A stretch of 64,000 nt of DNA from contig NZ_JBFDTP010000002.1 of assembly GCF_040719375.1 (NCBI RefSeq), positions 2,967,001-3,031,000 on the forward strand, written 5' to 3'. Shown here piece by piece: positions 1 to 8,627 of the stretch (the stretch's first letter is position 1; each line of letters opens with the position of its first letter). A program made the position numbers and the translations under genes. This DNA comes from Clostridium sp. AN503. Lineage in GTDB: Bacteria; Bacillota; Clostridia; Lachnospirales; Lachnospiraceae. Below the pieces are notes generated by a model. The model had not been told where the DNA came from. It made no database searches and saw nothing but the letters and a program-made list of their open reading frames with translations.

Positions 1-59
1 CCCATCACGGCAACTGCCTCCCGCATATCATTATTTCAATTCCTTTATCCCGTCATCTA
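1..59 (-). other. Intergenic edge, probable start of next gene
   Basis: This short stretch follows uxuB on the minus strand. It contains a GGGAGG-like ribosome binding site (complement of 17-22) placed 8-11 bases before a GTG (6-8) or ATG (3-5). A further gene of the uronate operon probably begins at the window edge, but only its first codon or two would be inside, so its identity cannot be read. Confidence 0.3.
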
Positions 60-1670
60 TCAATCCAGATACTTCTTAAGCGTCGCTCTCACAGCGCCCG
101 CTCCGGCGATCTCCTCAAGGAACATACCCTCGATCTTTTCACCGATCCCGGCCTCATATAAGTCGATGCCAAAGATATTGGCGTTGGAAAGGATCCCCTT
201 CAACTGCCCGGTGTAGGTCTCCGGCTTTCCAACCTCGATGCCCTCCAGGGCTTTGGTCAGCTCCGGCACCATCGGGTCAGCGGACAGCTCGAACTTCTCG
301 CCCTTATCATCCACAGCCAGCAGATACCGGCACCATCCTGCGATAGCCAGCGGGATCGCAGTCAGCTTCTTCGCGTCGCCGTACTTCGCCACGTAAGACT
401 TGATCGTCTCACCATAACGGATCCCTACCTTCTGGGAAGTATCCGTCGCGATACGCTGCGGCGCATCCGGCATAAACGGGTTCGGGATCCTTACGTTGAT
501 CACCTCATCCACAAACGCCTCCGGGGAAAGGATGCCCGGATTGGTCACAACCGGCATACCCTCAACCGGCCCGATCTGATGGACTAATTTCTTCAGTTCC
601 ACATCCTTCATCTCATCAGCGATCAGGGTGTAGCCCAGCACACAGCCATATACAGCCAGCGCCGTGTGCAGAGGATTCAAGCAGGTAGTAACCTTCATGC
701 GCTCTACCTTGTTTACAGTGTCCCGGTCGGTCATGTAAACGCCGGCCTTTTCAAGTGCCGGGCGACCATTCGGGAACTTATCCTCGATCACTAAGTACTG
801 CGGTCCTTCTGCATTAACAAACGGTGCAATGTAAGTTCTCTTGGAGGTAATGACCGGATCCATATCCTCCACGCCGGCTTTTTTCAGTTCCTCGCAAACG
901 GAATCCGCCGGTCTTGGGGTAATCTTGTCGATCATGCTCCACGGGAATGCCGCCTGGCTCTCATCGGAAAGGTAAGCCACAAAGCCTGCATCCACAAAGC
1001 CCTTCTTCTCCCACTCCTTCGCCATGGTCAGGATGGAGCTCTGAAGCTTCTCGCCGTTGTGAGAGCAGTTGTCCATGGAAACCACGGAAATCGGGTATTT
1101 GCCTGCTTTATAACGCTCAAACAGCAGCGCGCACACAACCGCCATGGCTGCGCCCGGCTTCTCCGGCCCATTGTCGATATCAGACTGGATAAACGGGAAA
1201 TAATTGCCCTCGGAATTCTTCAGCGCATAGCCCTTCTCCGTGATCGTAAAGGAGATCATCTGGAGGCCCGGGTTTACAAAGATCTCTTTCAACCGGTTCC
1301 ACGCTCCGGCGTCATCAGACTGTGCCTTGATAGCCTCGGTCAGGGAGCCCAGCACTTCCTTGTCGGTGGAGCCATCCGCTTTCAGGGTCACGGCCAATAC
1401 CAGATTGTCGTATGGTTTGTAAATCTTGTCCACCACGTCAAAGTCAAAGGTCTCCACACAGGTGATGCCCTTGTCCAGTTCACCCTGGCTGATCAGCTTG
1501 TCTGCCAGGCCGCCCACAAAGATACGGAAAATATTGCCCGCTCCGAAATGCACCCATGACGGCGCTTTCCTTGTATTCTCCGCGATCGCCTCCACATCAT
1601 AAGACGGAAGTTTGATTCCTGCTGCCTCCCATGCAGCCTGTTCCTTGATTCCTGCTAATGTCAGTTTCAT
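60..1670 (-). CDS. uxuB: D-mannonate oxidoreductase (fructuronate reductase)
   Basis: This 536-residue protein belongs to the mannitol dehydrogenase family of polyol/uronate dehydrogenases. It should reduce D-fructuronate to D-mannonate with NADH in the cytoplasm, the step before UxuA. The N-terminal Rossmann region has GAGNIFR at residues 43-49. The family's catalytic Lys-Asn-His set is visible as K326, N332 and H335 in the stretch around CLNPLH. An open frame extends 46 codons upstream, but the ATG at 1670 has an AAGGAAG ribosome binding site about 10 bases ahead and matches the family N terminus, so I use it. The assignment as UxuB rather than another mannitol-dehydrogenase member (for example tagaturonate reductase) comes from uxuA being close by. 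Confidence 0.88.
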   Translation of the reverse strand: MKLTLAGIKEQAAWEAAGIKLPSYDVEAIAENTRKAPSWVHFGAGNIFRIFVGGLADKLISQGELDKGITCVETFDFDVVDKIYKPYDNLVLAVTLKADGSTDKEVLGSLTEAIKAQSDDAGAWNRLKEIFVNPGLQMISFTITEKGYALKNSEGNYFPFIQSDIDNGPEKPGAAMAVVCALLFERYKAGKYPISVVSMDNCSHNGEKLQSSILTMAKEWEKKGFVDAGFVAYLSDESQAAFPWSMIDKITPRPADSVCEELKKAGVEDMDPVITSKRTYIAPFVNAEGPQYLVIEDKFPNGRPALEKAGVYMTDRDTVNKVERMKVTTCLNPLHTALAVYGCVLGYTLIADEMKDVELKKLVHQIGPVEGMPVVTNPGILSPEAFVDEVINVRIPNPFMPDAPQRIATDTSQKVGIRYGETIKSYVAKYGDAKKLTAIPLAIAGWCRYLLAVDDKGEKFELSADPMVPELTKALEGIEVGKPETYTGQLKGILSNANIFGIDLYEAGIGEKIEGMFLEEIAGAGAVRATLKKYLD

Positions 1671-1718
1671 TCCATTCACGCTTCCTTTTTTTGATTTTAA
1701 CAACGAGTTGATATCCTT

Positions 1719-1747
1719 ATTATAGTGTAATTCAATCCTCTGTTCAA
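1719..1747 (-). promoter_or_regulatory. Sigma-A-type promoter of uxuB
   Basis: On the minus strand TTGAAC (complement of 1742-1747) and TATAAT (complement of 1719-1724) are separated by exactly 17 bases, about 50 bases before the uxuB start codon. The perfect -10 box and ideal spacing make this a convincing vegetative promoter. It suggests uxuB can be transcribed separately from the regulator gene upstream. Confidence 0.7.
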
Positions 1748-1824
1748 ATGTATATTTTGTTAAAATGCTTGCAAATCTTGCTGCCCGGTTCTCGTGCGAT
1801 ATCCTCACCAGTCACCGCACCACC

Positions 1825-2502
1825 TCACTGACGGAAATACTGCGGATACGCTTCCCGCACTGCCGCCTCGTCCACCTGATAACGGCTTAAATGCTTCTCC
1901 ATCCACTGCTTCGCCGCGTCAGGGTCGCGGTCCCGAACCGCCTCTAAGATCCTCCGGTGGTCTTTAAGCCAGCTCTGCTCCTTCACCGTATTGACCGCCA
2001 GATTCCGCACCCGGTCAAAATGGACTGTAATGCCTTTCATCATACCATACGCCTGCATTCTGCCGGCGACCTGGAACATCAAACGGTGGAACTCATCATC
2101 CAGCTCTAAAAGCCTTTCTGAGGAACCATGCTGGTAATAAAATTCCTGCAGATCCATATTTTCCGCCAACTGTGCCAGATCGTCCTCTGTGGCCCGTTCG
2201 CACACAAGCTGCACCACCGCGGTCTCCAACACACTGCGGACAAACTGGGCCTCCTCTACCAGGCTGTAATCGATATAGGCCACCGAACTGCCCCGCTGGG
2301 GATAGATGTCCACGATCTTTACCTTCGCCAGATCCAGAAGCGCCTCCCGCACCGGGGTCCTGGAAAGGCCAAGCTCCGCCGCCAGCTCCCGGTCCGTGAT
2401 CGCCGCTCCCGGCTCCAGCTCCAGCCGGATGATATTGTCCCGAATTACGCGCATGGCGTAATCCCGCCCGCTCTCATGGGGGTAACGTCCTGTTATAAAC
2501 AT
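1825..2502 (-). CDS. GntR/FadR-type regulator with FCD domain
   Basis: This 225-residue transcription factor has an N-terminal winged helix-turn-helix (about residues 20-75; recognition helix around LSRTPVREALLDL) followed by an all-helical FCD ligand-binding domain. FCD regulators of this type (UxuR, ExuR, KdgR-like) usually sense a sugar acid or keto-deoxy acid. It lies between uxuA and uxuB on the same strand, so a role in controlling glucuronate genes is likely. The ATG at 2502 has a GGGAGGGC ribosome binding site. A 15-bp triplicated repeat sits directly upstream and may be its operator. The effector cannot be deduced from sequence. Confidence 0.85.
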   Translation of the reverse strand: MFITGRYPHESGRDYAMRVIRDNIIRLELEPGAAITDRELAAELGLSRTPVREALLDLAKVKIVDIYPQRGSSVAYIDYSLVEEAQFVRSVLETAVVQLVCERATEDDLAQLAENMDLQEFYYQHGSSERLLELDDEFHRLMFQVAGRMQAYGMMKGITVHFDRVRNLAVNTVKEQSWLKDHRRILEAVRDRDPDAAKQWMEKHLSRYQVDEAAVREAYPQYFRQ

Positions 2503-2521
2503 GATGCGCCCTCCCTGCCTG

Positions 2522-2565
2522 TTTCTACTGTATTGCTTTCTACTATACTGCTTTCTACTGTACTG
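2522..2565. repeat. Three tandem 15-bp repeats upstream of GntR gene
   Basis: Three consecutive near-identical units of the form TTTCTACTRTAYTGC occupy 2522-2536, 2537-2551 and 2552-2565. They end about 20 bases before the ribosome binding site of the GntR gene. The even 15-base periodicity next to a regulator gene suggests binding sites or a slippage-prone leader; the function is not established. Confidence 0.6.
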
Positions 2566-2608
2566 TATTCTGCTGTACCATGTTCCATCCGCTATTGCCG
2601 GACCGCAA

Positions 2609-3688
2609 TCACTTCCGGGACATTTTGTCGATCGCTTCCCACAGCCCGTTTAAATAAGTCGCACCCAGGGCCCTGTCGTACAGCCCGTATCCCGGACGGC
2701 CAACCTCGTCCCATATCATTCTGCCATGGTCCGGGCGGATATATGCATCCGGACAGGTATCATATACTGCCTTCACGATCTCAAACAGGTCCAGATCGCC
2801 TTCGCAGGACAGATGGCTGGCCTCACGGAAATGATGATGTCCCAGGTACTTGACATTGCGGATATGCATCGCCGGAATCCGTCCCATCTCGCCAAAGTGG
2901 CGGATGATCGCCGGGATGTCATTGTCCGGGTTGGATCCCAGAGAGCCGGTGCACAGGCACAGGCCATTGGCCGTGGAGTCATTCAGTGCACAGATCTTAT
3001 CAAAATCCTCCTGGCTGTGAGCAATACGCGGCAGTCCGAAGATCGGCCATGCCGGATCATCCGGATGACACGCCATCCGAATCCCCACTTCCTCACAGGT
3101 CGGAATAATCGCATCCAGGAAATACTTGTAGTTTGCGCGCAGGTCATCCGGGGTAATGCCCTCGTACTGCTTTAAGGTCTTCTCAAGCTCTGCCAGTCTC
3201 TCCGGCTCCCAGCCCGGAAGTGAGAATCCGTTGCAGTCCTCAACCGTCTTCTTCACCAGATCTAACGGTCCCATGGTCCCCAAATCCTTCTCGTCGAAGT
3301 ACAGGCTGTTGGAGCCATCCTCCTCGATCGGATGGGCCAGGTCGGTACGCAGCCAGTCGAATACCGGCATAAAGTTGTAGACGATGACCTTCACGCCGTA
3401 TTTTGCCAGGTTGCGGATGGTGGTGATATAATTTGCAATATACTCGTCGCGGGTGGGCAGGCCCATCTTGATGTCCTCATGGACGTTGACGCTCTCGATC
3501 ACCTCGCACTCCAGCCCGGCCTCGTGCACCTGGTCGATGTACGCCTTGATCTCCTCCTCGGTCCAGACCTCGCCGGCCGCCTTGTAATCCAGAAAACCCA
3601 TCAGCCCGCTCATACCCGGGATCTGACGGATCTGGCTTAACTTCACCGCGTCGCTGTTCTCCCCAAACCACCTGAATGTCATTTTCAT
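2609..3688 (-). CDS. uxuA: Mannonate dehydratase
   Basis: This 359-residue enzyme dehydrates D-mannonate to 2-keto-3-deoxy-D-gluconate, feeding the KDG kinase/aldolase route. The start MKMTFRWFG, the region around CLCTGSLGSN, the HIRN segment and the C-terminal RPDHGRM motif are typical of the TIM-barrel UxuA family and include its Cys/His/Asp metal ligands. Length equals that of short Gram-positive UxuA proteins. I chose the ATG at 3688 because AGGAGG lies 9 bases upstream; the in-frame extension to 3709 lacks a site. It is first in the run with the GntR regulator and uxuB and has its own strong promoter. Confidence 0.95.
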   Translation of the reverse strand: MKMTFRWFGENSDAVKLSQIRQIPGMSGLMGFLDYKAAGEVWTEEEIKAYIDQVHEAGLECEVIESVNVHEDIKMGLPTRDEYIANYITTIRNLAKYGVKVIVYNFMPVFDWLRTDLAHPIEEDGSNSLYFDEKDLGTMGPLDLVKKTVEDCNGFSLPGWEPERLAELEKTLKQYEGITPDDLRANYKYFLDAIIPTCEEVGIRMACHPDDPAWPIFGLPRIAHSQEDFDKICALNDSTANGLCLCTGSLGSNPDNDIPAIIRHFGEMGRIPAMHIRNVKYLGHHHFREASHLSCEGDLDLFEIVKAVYDTCPDAYIRPDHGRMIWDEVGRPGYGLYDRALGATYLNGLWEAIDKMSRK

Positions 3689-3759
3689 CTTGTAAATCCT
3701 CCTTCTCAAATTAAAATTCCCCTGTTTTTCACAGGCGCCTTACGGTATCTTATGTTCCT

Positions 3760-3801
3760 ATTATACCGCTCCTCCGCGAATTGGTCAACTAATATATTAG
3801 T
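3760..3801 (-). promoter_or_regulatory. uxuA promoter with adjoining perfect palindrome
   Basis: On the minus strand TTGACC (complement of 3783-3788) and TATAAT (complement of 3760-3765) are 17 bases apart, ahead of uxuA. A perfect 14-bp palindrome, ACTAATATATTAGT (3788-3801), abuts and overlaps by one base the -35 box. This is where a repressor would compete with RNA polymerase. The neighbouring GntR/FCD protein is the obvious candidate, but the binding is inferred. Confidence 0.7.
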
Positions 3802-3826
3802 ATTTTAATTGAAAATCTGACAAGAA

Positions 3827-3870
3827 AAGGCGATGCAATTCCGTTGAATTCCAACGTTATGCACCGCCTT
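3827..3870 (-). terminator. Rho-independent terminator after DUF3592 gene
   Basis: A long imperfect hairpin (arms AAGGCGATGCAA and TTATGCACCGCCTT, with an inner CGTTG/CAACG stem) is followed on the minus strand by TTTTCTT. It lies 15 bases beyond the stop codon of the DUF3592-type gene and upstream of the uxuA promoter. Confidence 0.65.
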
Positions 3871-3884
3871 GAACCACAGTCTCT

Positions 3885-4301
3885 CTATGTACTTTTCCAC
3901 ACCATCCTGATCGAGCACACAGGGATCGCCACCCCCATAGCCATTATCGCCATACACAGATACATCGTAGATTTATTATTGTACCCCTCTATCAGCATCT
4001 GCTTCGGCTTATCGGGATTATACCGGATCGTCACAGCCTGCCCCTCTTTTAGTTTTTGACGATTGGTCCCGCTGCCGGATGTAATCCGGTATCCTTTCCC
4101 ATCTACATAATATTCAACAATAGGAAATAAGATACGGTCGCTGCTGGACATGGATATTTTCTCTTTAAAACCTACCACAATTCCATCTGTTTCCTCTGTA
4201 CAGTTCTGCCATTTTTCATTCACTCGATTGTAATTCATATATCCGATGCTGACCGCAATAACAGCAAACAAGATAAAGATCATTGTCACAAAGCCTTTCA
4301 T
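3885..4301 (-). CDS. DUF3592-like membrane protein
   Basis: This 138-residue protein has an N-terminal membrane segment (about residues 3-22), a beta-rich middle region with the pattern FPIVEYYVDGKGY...YNPDKPKQMLI, and a C-terminal membrane segment (about 110-130). The layout and the IRYNPDKP-type motif match DUF3592 proteins of unknown function. The ATG at 4301 has AGGAGG 7 bases upstream; the longer open frame has none. It sits between the uronate catabolic genes and the polysaccharide enzymes without an obvious link to either, and has its own terminator. Confidence 0.7.
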   Translation of the reverse strand: MKGFVTMIFILFAVIAVSIGYMNYNRVNEKWQNCTEETDGIVVGFKEKISMSSSDRILFPIVEYYVDGKGYRITSGSGTNRQKLKEGQAVTIRYNPDKPKQMLIEGYNNKSTMYLCMAIMAMGVAIPVCSIRMVWKST

Positions 4302-4437
4302 GCAAAATCCTCCTGCCATATTCCAGCACCTAAACTCCACACCGTATCTAGTATACATGAGAATCCCCAAAGACACAATATCTGTGATTGATTTTACCCT
4401 CCATGCCAAACAGCTTATTCATACGGGTACTCCACAC

Positions 4438-6288
4438 TTACAATTCCGGAACCTGCATACTCAGCCGGACCGCCTCCTCCGAACTGTCTGCCATCACGCA
4501 GGTAACGAGCCTGTGGGTTCCCGGCTCAAGCCTGTGGCAGATAGCCGGTATGACGGTCAGCGGCTCAAACAGGTTGGTGTTGGGAAATGCATCCACCACC
4601 CGCCCCGCACCGCCGCTTAAGCTCACCACCCGGCTGACGCCCCATGCAAAAACAGCGGACGCTGCACCAGGGCCCTCTTCAACGCAGCTTCTGCCATACT
4701 TCCCGGATTCCACAGCGATCGCGAAGCCGCTGTCTGCCACGTCAATCTCATGCTCCGTGCAGATCTCATGGACCCTCACATGCCAGGCACCTTTGGGTAT
4801 GATCCGGCTAATCACCCGAACCCCCGGCATCAGGCTGTATGCAAGCTTCACCTCATCCTCCCCCACTTCAAAATGATCCGCACCATAGCGCATCTGGTAG
4901 CGGTCCTGGCCTGCTAAGGAAACCGCAAGGGTATTGTCAAACGCCCCCTCCGCCAGCCCAAATCCCCGTGACACGCTGAAGCCAAACTGGTTGGAGTAGA
5001 CAAATTTCTCGTATTTTTCCGGACAGCAGCCATGATTTTTGCAGTGCTGCCCCGCCGGATAAGCCAGCACATGGTCATGGCTGTCGTGGGTGATCAGCAT
5101 ATGTGGATGGGACAACAGCTTTTTCTCCTCATATGGGAATATCTCCTCCTTTGCCAGCCAGAACGGATGATCCTCCGGCATTGCCAGCATCAGGAAGGTC
5201 TTGAACGCCCAGTAGGGCGATCCCGGCGCGTTGTACCGTTCGCTCATAAACAGGTTCGGATAGCCGTAACCGATGGTCAGCACCCCTCCGTTGTCAAAAA
5301 CCGGCCGTTTCAGCCACTGCCCCAGATTTGCCAGGGCCAGATGCTTCATAATCCCATATCCGACTCCCTCCACCTCTGCAAACCCCATGGCGGAAAAAAA
5401 CGCTCCATGGGCGAACCGGTAGGTCAGGCTCCTGCCATAAGGGAGCTCTCTTCCGTCGCCGGAAAACCAGTAGATAAAATCTCTGGAAAACGCAGCCGAC
5501 CGCTCCTTAAACACCTTACTGCGCTCCGGGTCCTTTTTCTCCATAAGCTTTCCATAGATCAGTCCGTAAAAATGCATGGCAAACGGGATATAATAATCCA
5601 CCTGTCCCGGATTGCCGTCGTAATACCAGCCATCCCCAGTGTAGCAGCCCTCAATGACCGCCATATCGTCCGCCATGTTTTCCTCCGACCAGGAAAGATC
5701 CAGCAGATCAAACGTCATGTTCACCAGAATGCGGAAAAATCTCCAGTTGTTGGCGTGCACCTTATGGTCATTGATCTGATCCAGCCAACGGTAGAGATGT
5801 TCCTTCTGCTGTTCTGTAAGCGGTTCCCACAGTTTGGCGGGAGCCAGGCTGATACCAGTCACAAGGGAAGCCATCTCCACCATCTTCTGGTCAAAATCCA
5901 CCACATCCCCCCAGTATTCCTCGTGACCCGGATCCGTCCCGTGAATGATCCCCTCCCGGTAAAAGATAAGCCACTCATCCGCCTCCCGGCGCAGACGCTC
6001 CGGCAGATCCCGGTTGTCCCCGGCCCACAGCGGCCCCAGCCCCCACATGACACGGGCAAAGCCTTCCATCCATGCGGGCCGATCTCCGTAATGTGCCCCG
6101 GTGTTTCCCACCTTCAAAAAGCTGTGCCCCGGACTGTAAAACCCCTTCAGCGGCCGTATCATATCTAACAGGATCTCCGCCACATCCGCCCGCGCCGCAG
6201 GCCTGCGATTCTTCCATTTATCCATTCTGTCATCCATCCTCTCATTCAGCATCTCATTCATTCCTTCTGTCATGCTGTCCGCAGCCAC
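4438..6288 (-). CDS. DUF2264 domain protein, putative glycosidase
   Basis: This 616-residue protein matches the DUF2264 family: an (alpha/alpha) toroid-like first two thirds with repeated W/Y/H-rich segments (GHSFLKVGNTGAHYGDRP near residue 60, ANNWRFFRILVN near 185, YYIPFAMHFYG near 240) and a beta-rich C-terminal third. DUF2264 proteins occur in polysaccharide loci. I recall some being classified as exo-beta-glucuronidases (GH154), but this is from memory and the exact substrate is unknown. There is no signal peptide, so it should act in the cytoplasm. The start is a GTG directly after the upstream TGA (TGAGTG), with GGAAG 6 bases ahead, showing tight translational coupling to the lyase gene. 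An ATG at 6273 is an alternative start. Confidence 0.8.
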   Translation of the reverse strand: MAADSMTEGMNEMLNERMDDRMDKWKNRRPAARADVAEILLDMIRPLKGFYSPGHSFLKVGNTGAHYGDRPAWMEGFARVMWGLGPLWAGDNRDLPERLRREADEWLIFYREGIIHGTDPGHEEYWGDVVDFDQKMVEMASLVTGISLAPAKLWEPLTEQQKEHLYRWLDQINDHKVHANNWRFFRILVNMTFDLLDLSWSEENMADDMAVIEGCYTGDGWYYDGNPGQVDYYIPFAMHFYGLIYGKLMEKKDPERSKVFKERSAAFSRDFIYWFSGDGRELPYGRSLTYRFAHGAFFSAMGFAEVEGVGYGIMKHLALANLGQWLKRPVFDNGGVLTIGYGYPNLFMSERYNAPGSPYWAFKTFLMLAMPEDHPFWLAKEEIFPYEEKKLLSHPHMLITHDSHDHVLAYPAGQHCKNHGCCPEKYEKFVYSNQFGFSVSRGFGLAEGAFDNTLAVSLAGQDRYQMRYGADHFEVGEDEVKLAYSLMPGVRVISRIIPKGAWHVRVHEICTEHEIDVADSGFAIAVESGKYGRSCVEEGPGAASAVFAWGVSRVVSLSGGAGRVVDAFPNTNLFEPLTVIPAICHRLEPGTHRLVTCVMADSSEEAVRLSMQVPEL

Positions 6289-8577
6289 TCAATGCTTCCG
6301 GCTCCCATCTACTTTAAGCGAAAACGAAGCCCCGTCGCAGTCAAAATAAAAATAGATATCCATCCCCTGATCGTCCTTGATCACATTGACCAGAGTTTCA
6401 TTTCCCGGCTTCTGGGGGATCAAAAGCGACACCAGCTTATGCCGCACAGCCTTCCCTGTCTTAACATCGAGATGATACTGCTTTTCCAGCCCTGTAAGCT
6501 CCGCCGGGTCCACTCCTGAAAACTCGTCCGACTGGCTGATCTGTTCGATCCCTGAAGAACAGTAGACGATCCGTCCCTCCAGCTCCGCCCGCTCTCTTCG
6601 CACAAAAAACGTTTCCCCTTTCAGCTCAAAGGGCGTAAGGCTGTGGAGCAGCCAGTCAACCGAAGAATCGCTCCCTGTCTCCACCGTATCCACCATCACA
6701 AAGCAGGTCTCATTGATAAAATAGATCTCCCGCGTATAGTTTTCCAGATCGGGAACCTGTTCCAGGTAAGCGTTTGTTGCATTCTCCCGGATATAGACGC
6801 AGTCCTGCCTCTCCTCCACGGCCTCCACGCAGCCGGAGGCTTTCAGCTGCAGCACCTTATCCATACCTGCATACTGTCCCTGCCCGTTGATCAGGATCGT
6901 ATTCTGCGATTTCGTCTGCCTGCGCCAGTCGCGGTGCATGGAGGAATTGAACCCAACGTAATACCCGCTCTGGATGATGAGCGGCTCCCCGAAGGCAAAC
7001 AGTACAAACGTATTCTGGTCCCCATGGCTGTGGCTGACGCTGCCGTAAGGACTGCTCTTCGTCAGGAAAAAGATATGGTTCTCAAACTCCTTTAAATCCC
7101 TGTTTATCGCCACCCAGCCCACATCCCGAAACCAGGCGGCCCTAAGCGGCTCAGCCTGCGCGCAGGGACGGCAGTCCCGGTAATCATAGCGGTATACCAT
7201 ATCATCAAAATAAAAATCCCACCAGCCTTTGTTGTAGAATTCCTGGCTGATCTCCGGCTCCCGCGCCATCACCTGCTCATAATACCACTGATAATCCCCA
7301 TTGCCGGTGGCTCCCGCAAACTGACGGATATTGAAGGCGACCTTGTGTCCCGGATAATCCCCCAGGTTGGACTGGTCGCAGAAGCTGGCCCGGTAAGTGT
7401 CCACCGGATTGCAGTACAGGGGAAAATCCCCGGTCTTTTTGAAAAACGGCCGTTGATACAGATCCATCCCTGTAAAGCTCTTTAAAGTGTTCATGGCCTC
7501 CGTCACAAAAGCCATCGCCGTAGTCCAATAGGCCGCGCCCTCCGCCCAGCCTCCATCCTCCCCGCCCCAGGGAGTATAGACCACATTCAGATAGTCTATG
7601 GCGTAATCAAGCCACTGCCGGGCCTCCTCATATTCCCCCAGAAGGACGATACAGCACGGAATGATGACCGAGGACAGGGAGCGCACGGCATGGCTGTCAT
7701 ACAGGGAATAATGGATCCTGGTCCTGACAATGATGTGGTCCGCCACCTGCTTAGTACGGATAAACAGCCGTTCCCGCACAAATGCACGCTGCTCTTCGCT
7801 CAGCGCATCATATAACCAGTCGTAGCCAAATGCCAGCGCATACGCTACGCGAAACGCGCATTCATCATTGTAATCCCGCTTTGTGGGGCCGTCTGTGTCC
7901 CAGGCTGCCATTGCCAGCAGCCCTTCCTTTGCCTGGGATATCAGCGCCTCATCCCCCAAGACCACACCAGCCACAGCCAGCGCCCGGATATGGCAGAGCC
8001 CGGTCTGGCAGTCCATATAATTCTGCCGCCACAGCGGGATCACCCGCTTGCCGCCGGGATAAGGCAGCGGCTCGCTCACGAACTCTTTGTCACGGTATTC
8101 CAGCACGGACCGGCGGTAAAAAACGTCAAACCCACAGTAATCCCGGTCACGCTCCAACTCCTTCCTGAACCCTTCGATCCGCTCCCGGTTCAGCCAGATC
8201 CGCGGATGCCCCATATCCACATGAGCAAAACGATCCTCACGGGACGGCAGCGGAGTTTCCAGAGCATCCTCCCCGATCACAAACCTGCGCGCCCGGCTGA
8301 AGCTGCACTCCTCATCCTCGTCCAGGCTGTATCTCCAGTAATAGGTTCCCGGCTCCATCACGCAGTCCGGCGCAAAAAAGTTAAAGGGCAGGTTCCGAAA
8401 CTCCTCCGTCTCCTCAACTTTAAACTCCTCAGACGATGAAACCTGGAGACGGTAATGCAGATCCTCGCTGCTGGACGGGACCCAGGTAAACCTGGGCGGA
8501 TTTTCCTTGAGCGCCTGACCGTCCGGGTAATACTTGATGCTCAGCACCGACTCCTTCGCCTCTGTCAATCTTTTCAT
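6289..8577 (-). CDS. Heparinase II/III-like polysaccharide lyase
   Basis: This 762-residue protein has a fibronectin-like N-terminal domain (about residues 20-110; DUF4962-like, with ENPPRFTW), a helical toroid domain (about 130-450) and a beta-sandwich heparinase II/III-like domain carrying SHSHGDQNTF near residue 520. That His-rich motif is the hallmark of heparinase II/III and oligo-alginate lyase families (PL15, PL21, PL35 type). It should cleave uronate-containing oligosaccharides by beta-elimination. No signal sequence is present, unlike secreted lyases, so imported fragments are the likely substrate. Which glycan (glycosaminoglycan, glucuronan, other) cannot be told from sequence. Confidence 0.82.
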   Translation of the reverse strand: MKRLTEAKESVLSIKYYPDGQALKENPPRFTWVPSSSEDLHYRLQVSSSEEFKVEETEEFRNLPFNFFAPDCVMEPGTYYWRYSLDEDEECSFSRARRFVIGEDALETPLPSREDRFAHVDMGHPRIWLNRERIEGFRKELERDRDYCGFDVFYRRSVLEYRDKEFVSEPLPYPGGKRVIPLWRQNYMDCQTGLCHIRALAVAGVVLGDEALISQAKEGLLAMAAWDTDGPTKRDYNDECAFRVAYALAFGYDWLYDALSEEQRAFVRERLFIRTKQVADHIIVRTRIHYSLYDSHAVRSLSSVIIPCCIVLLGEYEEARQWLDYAIDYLNVVYTPWGGEDGGWAEGAAYWTTAMAFVTEAMNTLKSFTGMDLYQRPFFKKTGDFPLYCNPVDTYRASFCDQSNLGDYPGHKVAFNIRQFAGATGNGDYQWYYEQVMAREPEISQEFYNKGWWDFYFDDMVYRYDYRDCRPCAQAEPLRAAWFRDVGWVAINRDLKEFENHIFFLTKSSPYGSVSHSHGDQNTFVLFAFGEPLIIQSGYYVGFNSSMHRDWRRQTKSQNTILINGQGQYAGMDKVLQLKASGCVEAVEERQDCVYIRENATNAYLEQVPDLENYTREIYFINETCFVMVDTVETGSDSSVDWLLHSLTPFELKGETFFVRRERAELEGRIVYCSSGIEQISQSDEFSGVDPAELTGLEKQYHLDVKTGKAVRHKLVSLLIPQKPGNETLVNVIKDDQGMDIYFYFDCDGASFSLKVDGSRKH

Positions 8578-8627
8578 ATAAACACTCCTGACATCGATTT
8601 ATTTTCAGTTCTTTCTCCCCTGCCGGA

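Noticed and set aside
5032..6168. 378-codon open frame on the plus strand
   Set aside because: It is antisense to the DUF2264 gene, has no ribosome binding site and no recognisable domain; the third-position GC bias of the real gene explains the open frame.
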